From Treponema vincentii (GTDB lineage Bacteria; Spirochaetota; Spirochaetia; Treponematales; Treponemataceae): DNA of 64,000 nt. Position numbers and translations under genes: made by a program. The stretch is from positions 2,294,001 through 2,358,000 of the forward strand of contig NZ_CP048020.1 in the NCBI RefSeq assembly GCF_010365865.1, read 5' to 3'. Below the pieces are notes generated by a model. That model ran no database searches. It had not been told where the DNA came from and saw only the letters and a program-made list of their open reading frames with translations. Positions 36,986 to 45,257 of the stretch are shown piece after piece. Within the stretch, counting starts at the first letter, position 1; the number at the start of each line of letters is the position of its first letter.

Positions 36986-37639
36986 CTAGCATATCTTTCC
37001 GCCCGAGACCTTTATGTCGGAACCGTGTTTGACGATGGCTTCAAGCGCGTGGGTAATGCCGCTGACAATTGTTTCCAAGCTCATCGAGGGGGTAAGCGCC
37101 GGTTTCCCGATTACCTGTTCGGGCAGAAACGGAATATGGATAAAGCCGCTTTTCATCGGTTTCCCCGCCACCGTCCTTTGCGCCGCAAGATGCGCGACAC
37201 CGTAACAGACATGGTTGCAGATAAAAGTACCCGCCGTGTTGGAAATTGAAGCGGGAATTTTATGCGCTTTTATGTTTTCAACGATAGCCTTTATCGGAAC
37301 GGTAACAAAATATGCAGCGGGGCCGCCTTTTACCACCGGTTCATCGATCGGTTGGTTCCCTTCGTTATCGGGAATACGGCAATCGTCGATATTAATACCG
37401 ACTCTTTCTACGGTAATTTCGGATCTGCCGCCTGCCTGCCCGATGCTTAACACCACATCGGGATTTTCTTTTTCGACCGCTTCTTTTATCTTTGCTAAAG
37501 ACTTTCCTACGACTGTCGGAATTTCAAGTTTGATAATCTGTGCGCCTAAAATGGTATCAGGCAATCGCTTAATGGTTTCCAGGGCGGGGTTGATTTTTTC
37601 TCCGCCGAAGGGATCAAAACCCGTAACTAAAATTTTCAT
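36986..37639 (-). CDS. pcp: Pyrrolidone-carboxylate peptidase
   Basis: A C15 cysteine peptidase of 217 residues that removes N-terminal pyroglutamate from peptides. The start [18 protein letters not shown] is diagnostic. The catalytic triad is visible as Glu in ITVERVGIN, Cys in [12 protein letters not shown] and His in [15 protein letters not shown] suits the second of two adjacent ATGs. It lies downstream of DUF979 and DUF969, which often accompany Pcp. Confidence 0.94.
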   Translation of the reverse strand: MKILVTGFDPFGGEKINPALETIKRLPDTILGAQIIKLEIPTVVGKSLAKIKEAVEKENPDVVLSIGQAGGRSEITVERVGINIDDCRIPDNEGNQPIDEPVVKGGPAAYFVTVPIKAIVENIKAHKIPASISNTAGTFICNHVCYGVAHLAAQRTVAGKPMKSGFIHIPFLPEQVIGKPALTPSMSLETIVSGITHALEAIVKHGSDIKVSGGKIC

Positions 37640-38014
37640 CATGGCTCCTACAGGGCAATCGCATCAGAAAGTTTTTGGATATCTTTGCCGCAGCAGAGGC
37701 TGTCCGCCCTTTCCTTTTGAAAATATACGGGCATCTACTTCGTTATTTTACAAAAATTAGTCCTCAACGTGCAAAAGCACGTTTGCGGGTAATTTTTGTT
37801 CATGCCTCGTATATGCACCGCCTATTTCCAAAAGGCTAACGGGAAAACTTGTTTTAACAGACATAACCTCTATTATTCTGCGGAATTTGTTCGATTTGTC
37901 TGATGCGATTGCCCTTCTGCTAAAATAAACTGCACAAAATTTTATTCAAAATTTTGTGCAGACGGAAGGCAACCGTGTAAAGTATTTCCAGTACGGTTGC
38001 CCTTGTTTCTACTC
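37640..38014. repeat. Non-coding interval with nested inverted repeats
   Basis: No gene. The outer arms CCTTTTGAAAATA (37713-37725) and TATTTCCAAAAGG (37823-37835) enclose ACAAAAATTA/TAATTTTTGT (37750-37799), which encloses AACGTGC-AAAA-GCACGTT (37766-37783). Two separate hairpins follow: 37930-37961, an exact 14-bp stem CTGCACAAAATTTT; and 37968-38001, GGCAACCGT/ACGGTTGCC. The last two lie just after the DUF979 stop and may terminate that operon. The outer arm resembles the one at 40713. Confidence 0.7.
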
Positions 38015-39013
38015 CTAAAAGGCGAAGATTGACATCAAGATGATGTGCACGATGATCAAGGCAACCGACATAAAAGCTTGCGTTTTAATAAGCGTGTATT
38101 TATTTTCGGTTTCCAAAATTGCTGCGGGAACGATGTTGAAGTTCGCCGCCATCGGCGTTAAAAGTGTGCCGCAGTATCCGCAGGTCATACCGAGTGCACC
38201 GACAACCGCCGGATTCCCGCCTTGCATAATAACAAATGGAACGCCGACGCCGATGGTAATGACGGTGAAGGCGGCAAATGCGTTACCCATAATCATCGTA
38301 AAGATTACCATACCGAGGCAGTAGGCGATAACACCGAGAATGGGTACTCCTTGCGGTACAATACCGCTTGCAAACTGACCGATGATTTTACCGATACCGG
38401 CAGTTGCGAATATCGCTCCTAAAACGCCGAGTAATTGCGGGAGTAAGCTGGAGGAGCCGACTTGCATCAGCATCTTTGAAGTATCGTTGACGGTATTTTT
38501 CAATGTCGGTTTTGCCAACACCACCGCGAAAATCAACGCAATAATCGATGCAGCGCCGACAACCTGAGCGGTCGAAAAACCGAAGATGATTGCCTTACCT
38601 GCGGCATTGGTTCCAAGCGAAATGTTAAAGCTTTTGACCTGCGCCAATAGCATTGCTACAACGCCGATTAAAACCGCCGGAATAAAAATCTTATTGCCGA
38701 CCTTTTGCGAATTTTTTTCTACCTCTTCTTTTTCGGCAGTCGGGATGTCTGCAATCTTTACCTGTTTTGTCAATGTCAAGATGCCCAGCAAAATCAATAA
38801 ACCGCCGATAATGGCTCCGCCGTTCGGAACGTTCAATACGATCACTTTGCCGAACATGAACAACAAGCCTAAAATACCCCAAAACAAAAACGTCCCGCTC
38901 AAATGCTTTTTCCCTTTTAAAGAGATGAATGCGGTAATAATGGAAACAAGACCGCAGAGGCCGTATATGATTTCATCGATAATCATACTGTGCGAATGGA
39001 TAAAACTAAACAT
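38015..39013 (-). CDS. DUF979-family membrane protein, putative permease subunit
   Basis: A 332-residue protein with about 9-10 hydrophobic helices. GNAFAAFTVITIGVGVPFVIM and GMTCGYCGTLLTPMAANFNIVPAAILE are the DUF979 signatures. It is always paired with DUF969, as here (8-bp overlap). The neighbouring pcp suggests transport of pyroglutamate or pyroglutamyl peptides, which is an inference. GGGGAG precedes the ATG at 39013. Confidence 0.87.
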   Translation of the reverse strand: MFSFIHSHSMIIDEIIYGLCGLVSIITAFISLKGKKHLSGTFLFWGILGLLFMFGKVIVLNVPNGGAIIGGLLILLGILTLTKQVKIADIPTAEKEEVEKNSQKVGNKIFIPAVLIGVVAMLLAQVKSFNISLGTNAAGKAIIFGFSTAQVVGAASIIALIFAVVLAKPTLKNTVNDTSKMLMQVGSSSLLPQLLGVLGAIFATAGIGKIIGQFASGIVPQGVPILGVIAYCLGMVIFTMIMGNAFAAFTVITIGVGVPFVIMQGGNPAVVGALGMTCGYCGTLLTPMAANFNIVPAAILETENKYTLIKTQAFMSVALIIVHIILMSIFAF

Positions 39014-39680
39014 CGCTTTTCTCCCCTTTTCTTAAGTGCTTTTCGAACAGCCAGCACTGGACAAGCGCGATGAGCACCATCGCAACACCCGCTAAAATGG
39101 AATACTTTGCGACATCAATATTGCTGATATCAAGTCCCTGTTCCTTCAAGGTGCCGGTAATCAACAGAACACCGGATGCAACGGGAAATATGTTTTGCCC
39201 GAAGAAGTTTCCGTAGTTTTCGGAAGCGCCGGCAAGCCCTTTGATTTTTTCAATATCTTCGTCAGTCAGTTTGATATTCTTCCGTGCGGCTCCCTCAGCC
39301 ATCGGCAAAATGAGCGGACGGATAAACTGAACATGACCGCCCAACCGAATTGAAAAAGCGGAAGCAATCGTTCTGATTACAATGTAAAGCCAAATAACCA
39401 TACCGGCGCTTGCGCCTTTAATCTTTTTGATACATTCCGCGGCGCGTAGTTTTAAGCCGTACCGTTCCATAATGGCGATAACAGGGAACGAAATAAAAAA
39501 CAAGCTCATATAACGGTTATTGACAAATCCCGTTCCTATTGCATTGAGTACTTCAACCAGTCCCATTTTTGCAATTAATCCGGTAACGAGACCGGAAATC
39601 AATACGACTGCGACAACATCGAGTTTAAAAATAAAACCGACGATGATAATCGCAATGCCGATGAGAACAAAATAGTTCAT
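39006..39680 (-). CDS. DUF969-family membrane protein, putative permease subunit
   Basis: A 224-residue protein with about 6-7 helices. YMSLFFISFPVIAIMERYGLK, IRLGGHVQFIRPLILPMAEGAA and GASENYGNFFGQNIFPVASGVLL fit DUF969. I start it at the ATG at 39680 after AGGAGATGAT; an in-frame ATG at 39713 has no ribosome site. It is the first gene of the DUF969-DUF979-(pcp) cluster. Confidence 0.87.
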   Translation of the reverse strand: MNYFVLIGIAIIIVGFIFKLDVVAVVLISGLVTGLIAKMGLVEVLNAIGTGFVNNRYMSLFFISFPVIAIMERYGLKLRAAECIKKIKGASAGMVIWLYIVIRTIASAFSIRLGGHVQFIRPLILPMAEGAARKNIKLTDEDIEKIKGLAGASENYGNFFGQNIFPVASGVLLITGTLKEQGLDISNIDVAKYSILAGVAMVLIALVQCWLFEKHLRKGEKSDV

Positions 39681-39831
39681 ATCATCTCCTATAAAAACTT
39701 TTGTAGAACACATTTTATCAGACTTACAGCCTGCTGTCTATTTAAAATTTTTTACATCGCAAATTAAATCTAAGGAAAACCTCTAAAAAATATACGCTTG
39801 ACAAATGACTAAAATGTATATACAGTTAAGT

Positions 39832-40134
39832 ATGGATAATGAGTTATTTGAATGGGATAACGAAAAAAATACCATCAATAGGCAAAAACATGGAATAGGT
39901 TTTGAAGAAGCTCTTTTGGTTTTTGATGATCCTCTTCATATAGAGTTATATGATGCCGCTCATTCTGATAAAGAGGATAGATTTTTAGCTATCGGCACGG
40001 TTTTGAATGTTCTTATTGTGTTGGTTGTTTATACGGAAAGAAATCAAAAGGTAAGAATTATATCGGCACGTCCTGCAACAAATAAGGAAAAGGAGTTGTA
40101 TTATGATGCAGTCAATGACACTTTCGGAAGCTAA
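39832..40134 (+). CDS. brnT: BrnT-family toxin, second locus
   Basis: A 100-residue toxin with FEWDNEKNTINRQKHGIGFEEA at the start and VVYTERNQKVRIISARPA near the end. TTGACA (39798-39803) and a TATACA/TACAGT box (39819-39826) lie just upstream. An in-frame ATG at 39805 would be inside this promoter, so 39832 is preferred. It overlaps brnA by 32 bp. It is clearly related to, but different from, the 24 kb locus. Confidence 0.87.
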   Translation: MDNELFEWDNEKNTINRQKHGIGFEEALLVFDDPLHIELYDAAHSDKEDRFLAIGTVLNVLIVLVVYTERNQKVRIISARPATNKEKELYYDAVNDTFGS

Positions 40135-40390
40135 AAGTATGCTTACACAACAGCGGATAGAACAGTTAAAAACACTTGCTGAACAACCGATTGATACATC
40201 TGATATTCCGGAGCTAACACAAGAAGAGTTTTTTAAAATGTATCGTCCAATAAAAAAACCTCTTTCAATCCGTCTTGATTCGGACATTATTGTATGGCTT
40301 AAATCATACGGTAAGGGGTATCAGAGCCGAATAAATACCATTTTACGCAATGCGATGGCAGCGGAAAAACAAGCAGCACAGCGAAGATAA
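40103..40390 (+). CDS. brnA: BrnA-family antitoxin, second locus
   Basis: A 95-residue antitoxin with the classical ribbon-helix-helix end: LSIRLDSDIIVWLKSYGKGY then QSRINTILRNAM. The N-terminal part (SEAKSMLTQQRIEQLKTLAE...) is the toxin-binding region. AAAGGAG precedes the ATG. The non-coding hairpin cluster begins 27 bp downstream. Confidence 0.9.
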   Translation: MMQSMTLSEAKSMLTQQRIEQLKTLAEQPIDTSDIPELTQEEFFKMYRPIKKPLSIRLDSDIIVWLKSYGKGYQSRINTILRNAMAAEKQAAQRR

Positions 40391-40852
40391 TCCATTTGAC
40401 ACCGGTCAAACTTGTGTTCAGCGAAGTACACGGACGTACTTCGCTGAACGAGCGACACCGCAGATGCGCCGTTGACCAGTGTACGTCCCTGTACCCTGGT
40501 CAACGACGAGATTTGTGTATACCACAAATCTCGCTACTGCTTAATACCCCCGCCATCCTCGCCCAAAAATGAACATCCTTGTTCATTTTTGGGCTGCAAG
40601 TTTGCATTGCAAACTTGTTACTGTATGGAACCAGCGACATCCGTGTCGCCTCTGAGATACGTTGAGGATTAATTTGTGCGCAGTAACGAAAGAAATCCCC
40701 TTACAGCCATCGCTTTTGAAAATAGACGGCGCAGATACAAGGAGTTTAGCAAAAGCGAAGCGGAGGCGTACTTACTGTACGTTGAGCATTCGCTTTTGCG
40801 TAACGACGCAGTAGATGCGCCGTCTATTTTCAAAAGACCGATTTGACTAAAC
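40391..40852. repeat. Non-coding cluster of seven or more unrelated hairpins
   Basis: 40417-40448: 13-bp stem TTCAGCGAAGTAC. 40470-40505: CGTTGACCAG/CTGGTCAACG. 40507-40533: CGAGATTTGTG/CACAAATCTCG. 40561-40594: 14-bp stem GCCCAAAAATGAAC. 40597-40617: CAAGTTTGCA/TGCAAACTTG. 40634-40649: GCGACA/TGTCGC. Then exact 21-bp arms CTTTTGAAAATAGACGGCGCA at 40713-40733 and 40816-40836 enclose GCAAAAGCGAA/TTCGCTTTTGC (40749-40799). AACGA...CGCAGATGCGCC recurs after hairpin 1 and, as AACGACGCAGTAGATGCGCC, before the last arm. No open frame with a ribosome site is seen. Confidence 0.85.
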
Positions 40853-40879
40853 GTGAAGGATAGCGTAAAATTATCCGTT

Positions 40880-42574
40880 ATGTCCGCTTCGTTAAAACCG
40901 CTTATCATTCAAGGCGACCGCTCCATATTACTCGACGTCCATGCGCCGGAAGCAACGGATGCACGCTTTGCACTTATCCCCTTTGCCGAACTTGAAAATT
41001 CCCCCGAACATTTGCATACCTATCGTTTAACCGGCTTGTCGTTATGGAATGCCGCAAGCGCAGGCTTCACTGCCGAAAAAATTACGGAGACGCTCAAACG
41101 GTTTTCCCGCTTTGATATTCCCCCTGCGGTACTCGGTTGGGTGGAAGAAACGTTCAGCAGATATGGCAAGATCAAACTGACCGAGTGTGAAGATAATTCG
41201 TTTTTGTATTTGACAGCGGAAAGCGATCGGATTTATCAGGAATTAAAAGCTTCGCCGAAGCTCGCAAAGTATCTGGTTGCTGCAGAAAAGCCGCGTTCGT
41301 TTTTAATTGCGCTTTTGAACCGCGGTACGGTCAAGCAGGCGTTGCTGAAAATGGGCTGGCCGGTGCGCGATGAGGTACCGTTGAAAGACGGTGCGCCGCT
41401 TGCGATAGCTTTACGTACACAGACAAAAAAAGGAAAAGATTTTATTATCCGCGACTATCAGCGGGAAGCGGCAGAAACCTTTATCGGTGATAAGGGGCCG
41501 GGAACAGGCTTCGGTACGATTGTGTTGCCCTGTGGTGCAGGTAAGACGATTGTCGGTATGCTGGTTATGTCGATGCTGAACACTGATACGCTGATTCTCA
41601 CCACTAACACCGCCGCCGTACATCAGTGGAAGCGCGAGTTAATCGATAAAACCGAACTGGAACCCGATACCATCGGTATTTATTCAAGCGACACCAAAGA
41701 GATTAAGCCGGTTACCGTGGCAACCTATCAAATTTTGACATGGCGACCGGACACCGAATCGGAGTTCCCTCATTTTAAGCTGTTCCGGGAACGGAACTGG
41801 GGCTTGATTATCTATGATGAAGTGCATCTGCTTCCGGCTCCGGTGTTCCGCATTACCGCAGAGCTGCAAGTGATTAGACGGCTCGGCTTAACGGCAACGC
41901 TGATCAGAGAGGACGGCTGCGAAGGTGATGTATTCAGTCTCGTCGGCTCGAAGCGCTATGACGTGCCGTGGAAGGAACTGGAAGAAAAGGGCTGGATTGC
42001 CCACGCCTATTGTACGGAGATACGCATCCCCTTGCCGGTTTCCAAAGAGATTGAGTATGCCGCCGCCCCTTTGCGCGAAAAACACCGGATTGCGAGCGAG
42101 AACGAAGCAAAAAACGAGATTGTCCGGCAGCTGCTTGCACGGCATACCGACGACCAAATTTTGATTATCGGGCAATACATTACACAGCTGAAAAAGATAG
42201 CCGAAGCGGTACATGCGCCGCTCATTACCGGAAAAACACCGAATGCCGAACGGGAAGTGTTGTACGACTCATTCAGAGCAGGCGACATTTCCGTACTGGT
42301 GGTTTCCAAGGTAGCGAATTTCGCAATCGATTTGCCGGATGCTTCTGTGGCAATCCAAATTTCCGGAACTTTCGGCAGCCGGCAGGAGGAAGCTCAGCGG
42401 CTCGGGCGTATTCTCCGGCCTAAAGAACGGGATTCGTTTTTTTACACGCTGGTAACCCGCCATTCCGTCGAAGAAGAATGCGCCGACCACCGTCAAAAAT
42501 TCCTTGCGGAACAGGGCTATGCCTACTCGCTCATCACCGATGCGGATTTCGCCGCCGATACACGCATACGATAG
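40880..42574 (+). CDS. XPB/Rad25-like DNA helicase
   Basis: A superfamily 2 helicase of 564 residues. The N-terminal XPB domain begins KPLIIQGDRSILLDVHAPEA. Helicase motifs are LPCGAGKTIVG (I), IIYDEVHLLPA (II, DEVH), GLTATLIRED (III) and EAQRLGRILRPK (VI). The acidic-basic insert REDGCEGDVFSLVGSKRYD matches the XPB RED region. The bacterial forms unwind DNA in repair; a Bax1-type nuclease partner is not seen in the window. The GTG at 40853 is in frame but has no ribosome site. The ATG at 40880 aligns with the family start. Confidence 0.92.
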   Translation: MSASLKPLIIQGDRSILLDVHAPEATDARFALIPFAELENSPEHLHTYRLTGLSLWNAASAGFTAEKITETLKRFSRFDIPPAVLGWVEETFSRYGKIKLTECEDNSFLYLTAESDRIYQELKASPKLAKYLVAAEKPRSFLIALLNRGTVKQALLKMGWPVRDEVPLKDGAPLAIALRTQTKKGKDFIIRDYQREAAETFIGDKGPGTGFGTIVLPCGAGKTIVGMLVMSMLNTDTLILTTNTAAVHQWKRELIDKTELEPDTIGIYSSDTKEIKPVTVATYQILTWRPDTESEFPHFKLFRERNWGLIIYDEVHLLPAPVFRITAELQVIRRLGLTATLIREDGCEGDVFSLVGSKRYDVPWKELEEKGWIAHAYCTEIRIPLPVSKEIEYAAAPLREKHRIASENEAKNEIVRQLLARHTDDQILIIGQYITQLKKIAEAVHAPLITGKTPNAEREVLYDSFRAGDISVLVVSKVANFAIDLPDASVAIQISGTFGSRQEEAQRLGRILRPKERDSFFYTLVTRHSVEEECADHRQKFLAEQGYAYSLITDADFAADTRIR

Positions 42575-42737
42575 TGCAATGGAATCAACAGGGGGCTGCC
42601 TCAAAAACCGATTACTTTTTCGGTATCCCTGATGCAACGCAACAGATGTGCCGTATATTCTCGAAAAACCGTCAAGCTGTCCGATTCGATTCAGGGGAAT
42701 GATAACTTTTGATTATGAATTGATCGCTAAACACTCA

Positions 42738-43886
42738 CTACACCACCGCTCGTGGCACGGAATCCGGAGAATGTTCCTCTTCTTCATCTTTGAGGGTTTG
42801 CCATATTCTATCAAATGCATGGTGAATCTTTTTAAAATGCGTTACCAGCAGTGGATCAAAATGTTTTCCTGCATTTTCAAAAATATATTGTACCGCTTCA
42901 TCATGTGAAAGCTCGTTTTTATACGAACGCTTCATACGTAACGCATCATATACATCAGCTATCGCTACAATTCTTGCCGAAAGCGGTATCATCTCTCCTT
43001 CCAATTTAAACGGATACCCAGAGCCGTCCCATCGCTCGTGATGGCTTAACGCTATCTCTTTTGCCATTGCAATAGGATAAGAAGACATAATAAGCGCTCC
43101 GTTTATTGTGTGTTCCTTCATTACTTCCCATTCGAGGCCGGTTAGTTTGCTTTGTTTTTGCAGAATATAATCCGGCGTCCCGATTTTTCCCACATCATGA
43201 ATGGCAGCTAAAAAGGAAATATTATCGACAAAGTCCTGGGTAATTTGAGGATACCGGTTAAGTCCAAACAAGTAATCGGCAAATTCTTGGCAATAAAAAT
43301 TGAGCCGTTGTGCATGGTTTCCGGTATCATTATCTTTCAACATAGATGCTTGCAGTAAACCGTTTAACATCATTTTATACATTTCGATCTGTTGAGCCGT
43401 TGTATCTTCAATAATTACCCAATATCCAAGCAAGTAACGATTCTCCTTATCAAAAAGCGGATGGAACCGTACTCTCGTATACAATGTTTTTAATGTATGC
43501 GATTTATGAACCATATTACCGATCCATGACCAACCCTTTTCTCGCGATCGTATACTTTCAAAAAAGTCTTTTATTTCCGTTTGAGTAAAGACTCTACCGA
43601 AAACATTAAAAAACGGCTTTTTTTCCAATGTATAATAACCTGCAAACAGTTTATATACGCTTTCGGTCATGTGGCGTATAACCAAATTACTGTCTACAAT
43701 CATCGTAGGGATACTCCCTACTTTTGTTAATTCAGCAAGCTCGTTAAAATACGCCTCTTGTTCTGCCGCTGACATCTCTCCTGTAATTTGTTGTTTCCGT
43801 CCCGATGATATACTTTTTTTCCATAGATTAGTCCTTCTCCGCATCGCTCTTCCGAACATACTGAGGCCCCGCATAATCTGCAGCAT
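42738..43886 (-). CDS. PAS-linked HD-GYP phosphodiesterase
   Basis: A 382-residue cytoplasmic protein: basic N-terminus, PAS-like domain (about 45-165), then an HD-GYP domain. Metal-binding motifs AAIHDVGKIGTPD and SHHERWDGSGYPFKLEGEMIPLSARIVAIADVYDAL are complete, so it should hydrolyse cyclic di-GMP in response to whatever the PAS domain senses. It lies 32 bp after tsaB on the same strand. Several in-frame ATGs exist near the start, and none has a convincing ribosome site. Confidence 0.9.
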   Translation of the reverse strand: MLQIMRGLSMFGRAMRRRTNLWKKSISSGRKQQITGEMSAAEQEAYFNELAELTKVGSIPTMIVDSNLVIRHMTESVYKLFAGYYTLEKKPFFNVFGRVFTQTEIKDFFESIRSREKGWSWIGNMVHKSHTLKTLYTRVRFHPLFDKENRYLLGYWVIIEDTTAQQIEMYKMMLNGLLQASMLKDNDTGNHAQRLNFYCQEFADYLFGLNRYPQITQDFVDNISFLAAIHDVGKIGTPDYILQKQSKLTGLEWEVMKEHTINGALIMSSYPIAMAKEIALSHHERWDGSGYPFKLEGEMIPLSARIVAIADVYDALRMKRSYKNELSHDEAVQYIFENAGKHFDPLLVTHFKKIHHAFDRIWQTLKDEEEEHSPDSVPRAVV

Positions 43887-43918
43887 TCTTCAGTACATTA
43901 CCGTGCCTTTGCATATAC

Positions 43919-44494
43919 TTAATCATTGAATATGCAAAAAGAGAGAGGAGCCGCTTCAATAAAATAAAAGCGAATATTACTTTGTAAAATTGCAACAGCA
44001 TCTTTAAACGCTGCCGTTCCGTAGCCGGTAACCAGCCATTCTTCGTTTTCCGAAAAGTACGGGAGCATATCTGCCGCCGTCTTGTCAAAAGCTTCCGTTA
44101 CTGCTGTTCCGTTTTTAAAGAGTTGGATATAAAAGCGATCTCTTTTTGCATCTATCACTGCGGCAATACTTCCATTCCACACCTCATACTGTGATGCAAT
44201 GCATGGAAGTGTAGGAACGGGAATAAAGCAGCTATTACTGCTGAGCTGTAGCGCTTTTGCCGCGGCGAAGCCAAGTCTTAGGCCGGTAAAAGAACCGGGT
44301 CCTTCCGGCGCCAGTACTATTTCCGTGTCGGCGGCAGTAAATCCCGCTGCTGACACGGCAGCATCAATCAGAGGGAGCAACCGTTCAGCATGGGACGGAC
44401 CGTTACCGGCGAAGGATTGAGTAACCAATCCTTTAGAGCCAAGCGCTGCAATTGTAAGGGTCGGAGTGAGGGTATCTATTGCAAGTATATTCAT
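43919..44494 (-). CDS. tsaB: tRNA t6A synthesis protein TsaB
   Basis: A 191-residue ASKHA-fold partner of TsaD in making N6-threonylcarbamoyl-adenosine at A37 of ANN-decoding tRNAs. The opening NILAIDTLTPTLTIA and the box VLAPEGPGSFTGLRLGFAAAKAL are diagnostic. Its ATG overlaps the tsaE stop by 4 bp, so the two subunits are co-translated. It is slightly shorter than E. coli TsaB (231). Confidence 0.92.
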   Translation of the reverse strand: MNILAIDTLTPTLTIAALGSKGLVTQSFAGNGPSHAERLLPLIDAAVSAAGFTAADTEIVLAPEGPGSFTGLRLGFAAAKALQLSSNSCFIPVPTLPCIASQYEVWNGSIAAVIDAKRDRFYIQLFKNGTAVTEAFDKTAADMLPYFSENEEWLVTGYGTAAFKDAVAILQSNIRFYFIEAAPLSFCIFND

Positions 44495-44946
44495 GGTGCC
44501 GCCTCATATTCGATTAAGCTGTCCGTTTGATACGGCCAGTTTGTGATAGTAATAGTTCTGCTTGTATCTTCTTCTGTTTTGATATGGATAAGGATGGTGC
44601 GTGCCGGTAATTCGGACATAATTTTTTCACTCCACTCGATGATACACACGCCCTGACCGTAGAGCATATCTTCAACGCCGAGATCTAAAAAATCTTCAGG
44701 TGAGCTGAGACGATACACATCCATGTGGTAAAGAGGCAACCGTCCATAATATTCCGATATGATGGTGAAAGTGGGGCTGGTAACTGCTTCGGATATACCA
44801 AGCCCTTGCGCAATACCTTTTGTCAGCTGCGTTTTCCCTGCAGCAAGCGACCCTTGCAATGCGAGCACATCGCCTGCATTGAGTAAGCAGCCCAAAGCCT
44901 GTCCAAAGTTAATAGTATCTTCTACCGTTTTTGTTCTGTATACCAT
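44491..44946 (-). CDS. tsaE: tRNA t6A synthesis ATPase TsaE
   Basis: A 151-residue P-loop ATPase of the TsaBDE complex. The Walker A is ALQGSLAAGKTQLTKGIA, followed by VTSPTFTIISEYYGRLPLYHMDVYRL and IIEWSEKI. It cycles the complex between rounds of t6A synthesis. It is the first gene of the tsaE-tsaB pair, with no clear promoter. Confidence 0.92.
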   Translation of the reverse strand: MVYRTKTVEDTINFGQALGCLLNAGDVLALQGSLAAGKTQLTKGIAQGLGISEAVTSPTFTIISEYYGRLPLYHMDVYRLSSPEDFLDLGVEDMLYGQGVCIIEWSEKIMSELPARTILIHIKTEEDTSRTITITNWPYQTDSLIEYEAAP

Positions 44947-45015
44947 ATCAGCCCTAACTTTTTTCTTTCTTAGTTAAAGAAAACATCCTTCGTAATAGTT
45001 ACAAGCGCAAATATA

Positions 45016-45152
45016 CTATTCCGAAATCTGCTGTTTGTATAGGCCATCAACAGGAGTAAGAGAACGAATAGGATTCCTTAACAGATAATTTACTATCAAT
45101 AAGTTTACCCCCAGCAGTATATGCGGTATCCCATAAAAATCAAACTTTTCAT
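45016..45152 (-). pseudogene. Possible small membrane peptide with a one-base deletion
   Basis: The ATG at 45152 has a strong AAAAGGAG site 8 nt upstream, but the frame stops after 15 codons. Adding one base to the A5 run at 45135-45139 gives MKSLIFYGIPHILLGVNLLI followed by VNYLLRNPIRSLTPVDGLYK, ending at 45016 (45 residues with one hydrophobic helix). The repaired sequence looks protein-like, but I know no homologue. The remaining parts of the 44947-45257 gap hold only the rluA-type gene's promoter. Confidence 0.3.
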
Positions 45153-45207
45153 AATAACTTCTCCTTTTATTTTAGCATAACACTTGGATAAACCTTTGTC
45201 AAGTATC

Positions 45208-45236
45208 TTGTCTCATCGTAAAAAAATAACTATAAT
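45208..45236 (+). promoter_or_regulatory. Promoter of the RNA-modification operon
   Basis: TTGTCT (45208-45213) and a perfect TATAAT (45231-45236) 17 bp apart. It starts transcription near 45243, only about 15 nt ahead of the first ATG at 45258. Confidence 0.7.
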
Positions 45237-45257
45237 GCGTTTTTATTGTTGTGAACT

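Noticed and set aside
40391-40852. CRISPR array or integron attC cassettes
   Set aside because: The hairpins differ in sequence, there is no constant repeat with regular spacers, no cas or integrase gene is nearby, and no cassette ORFs lie between the stems.
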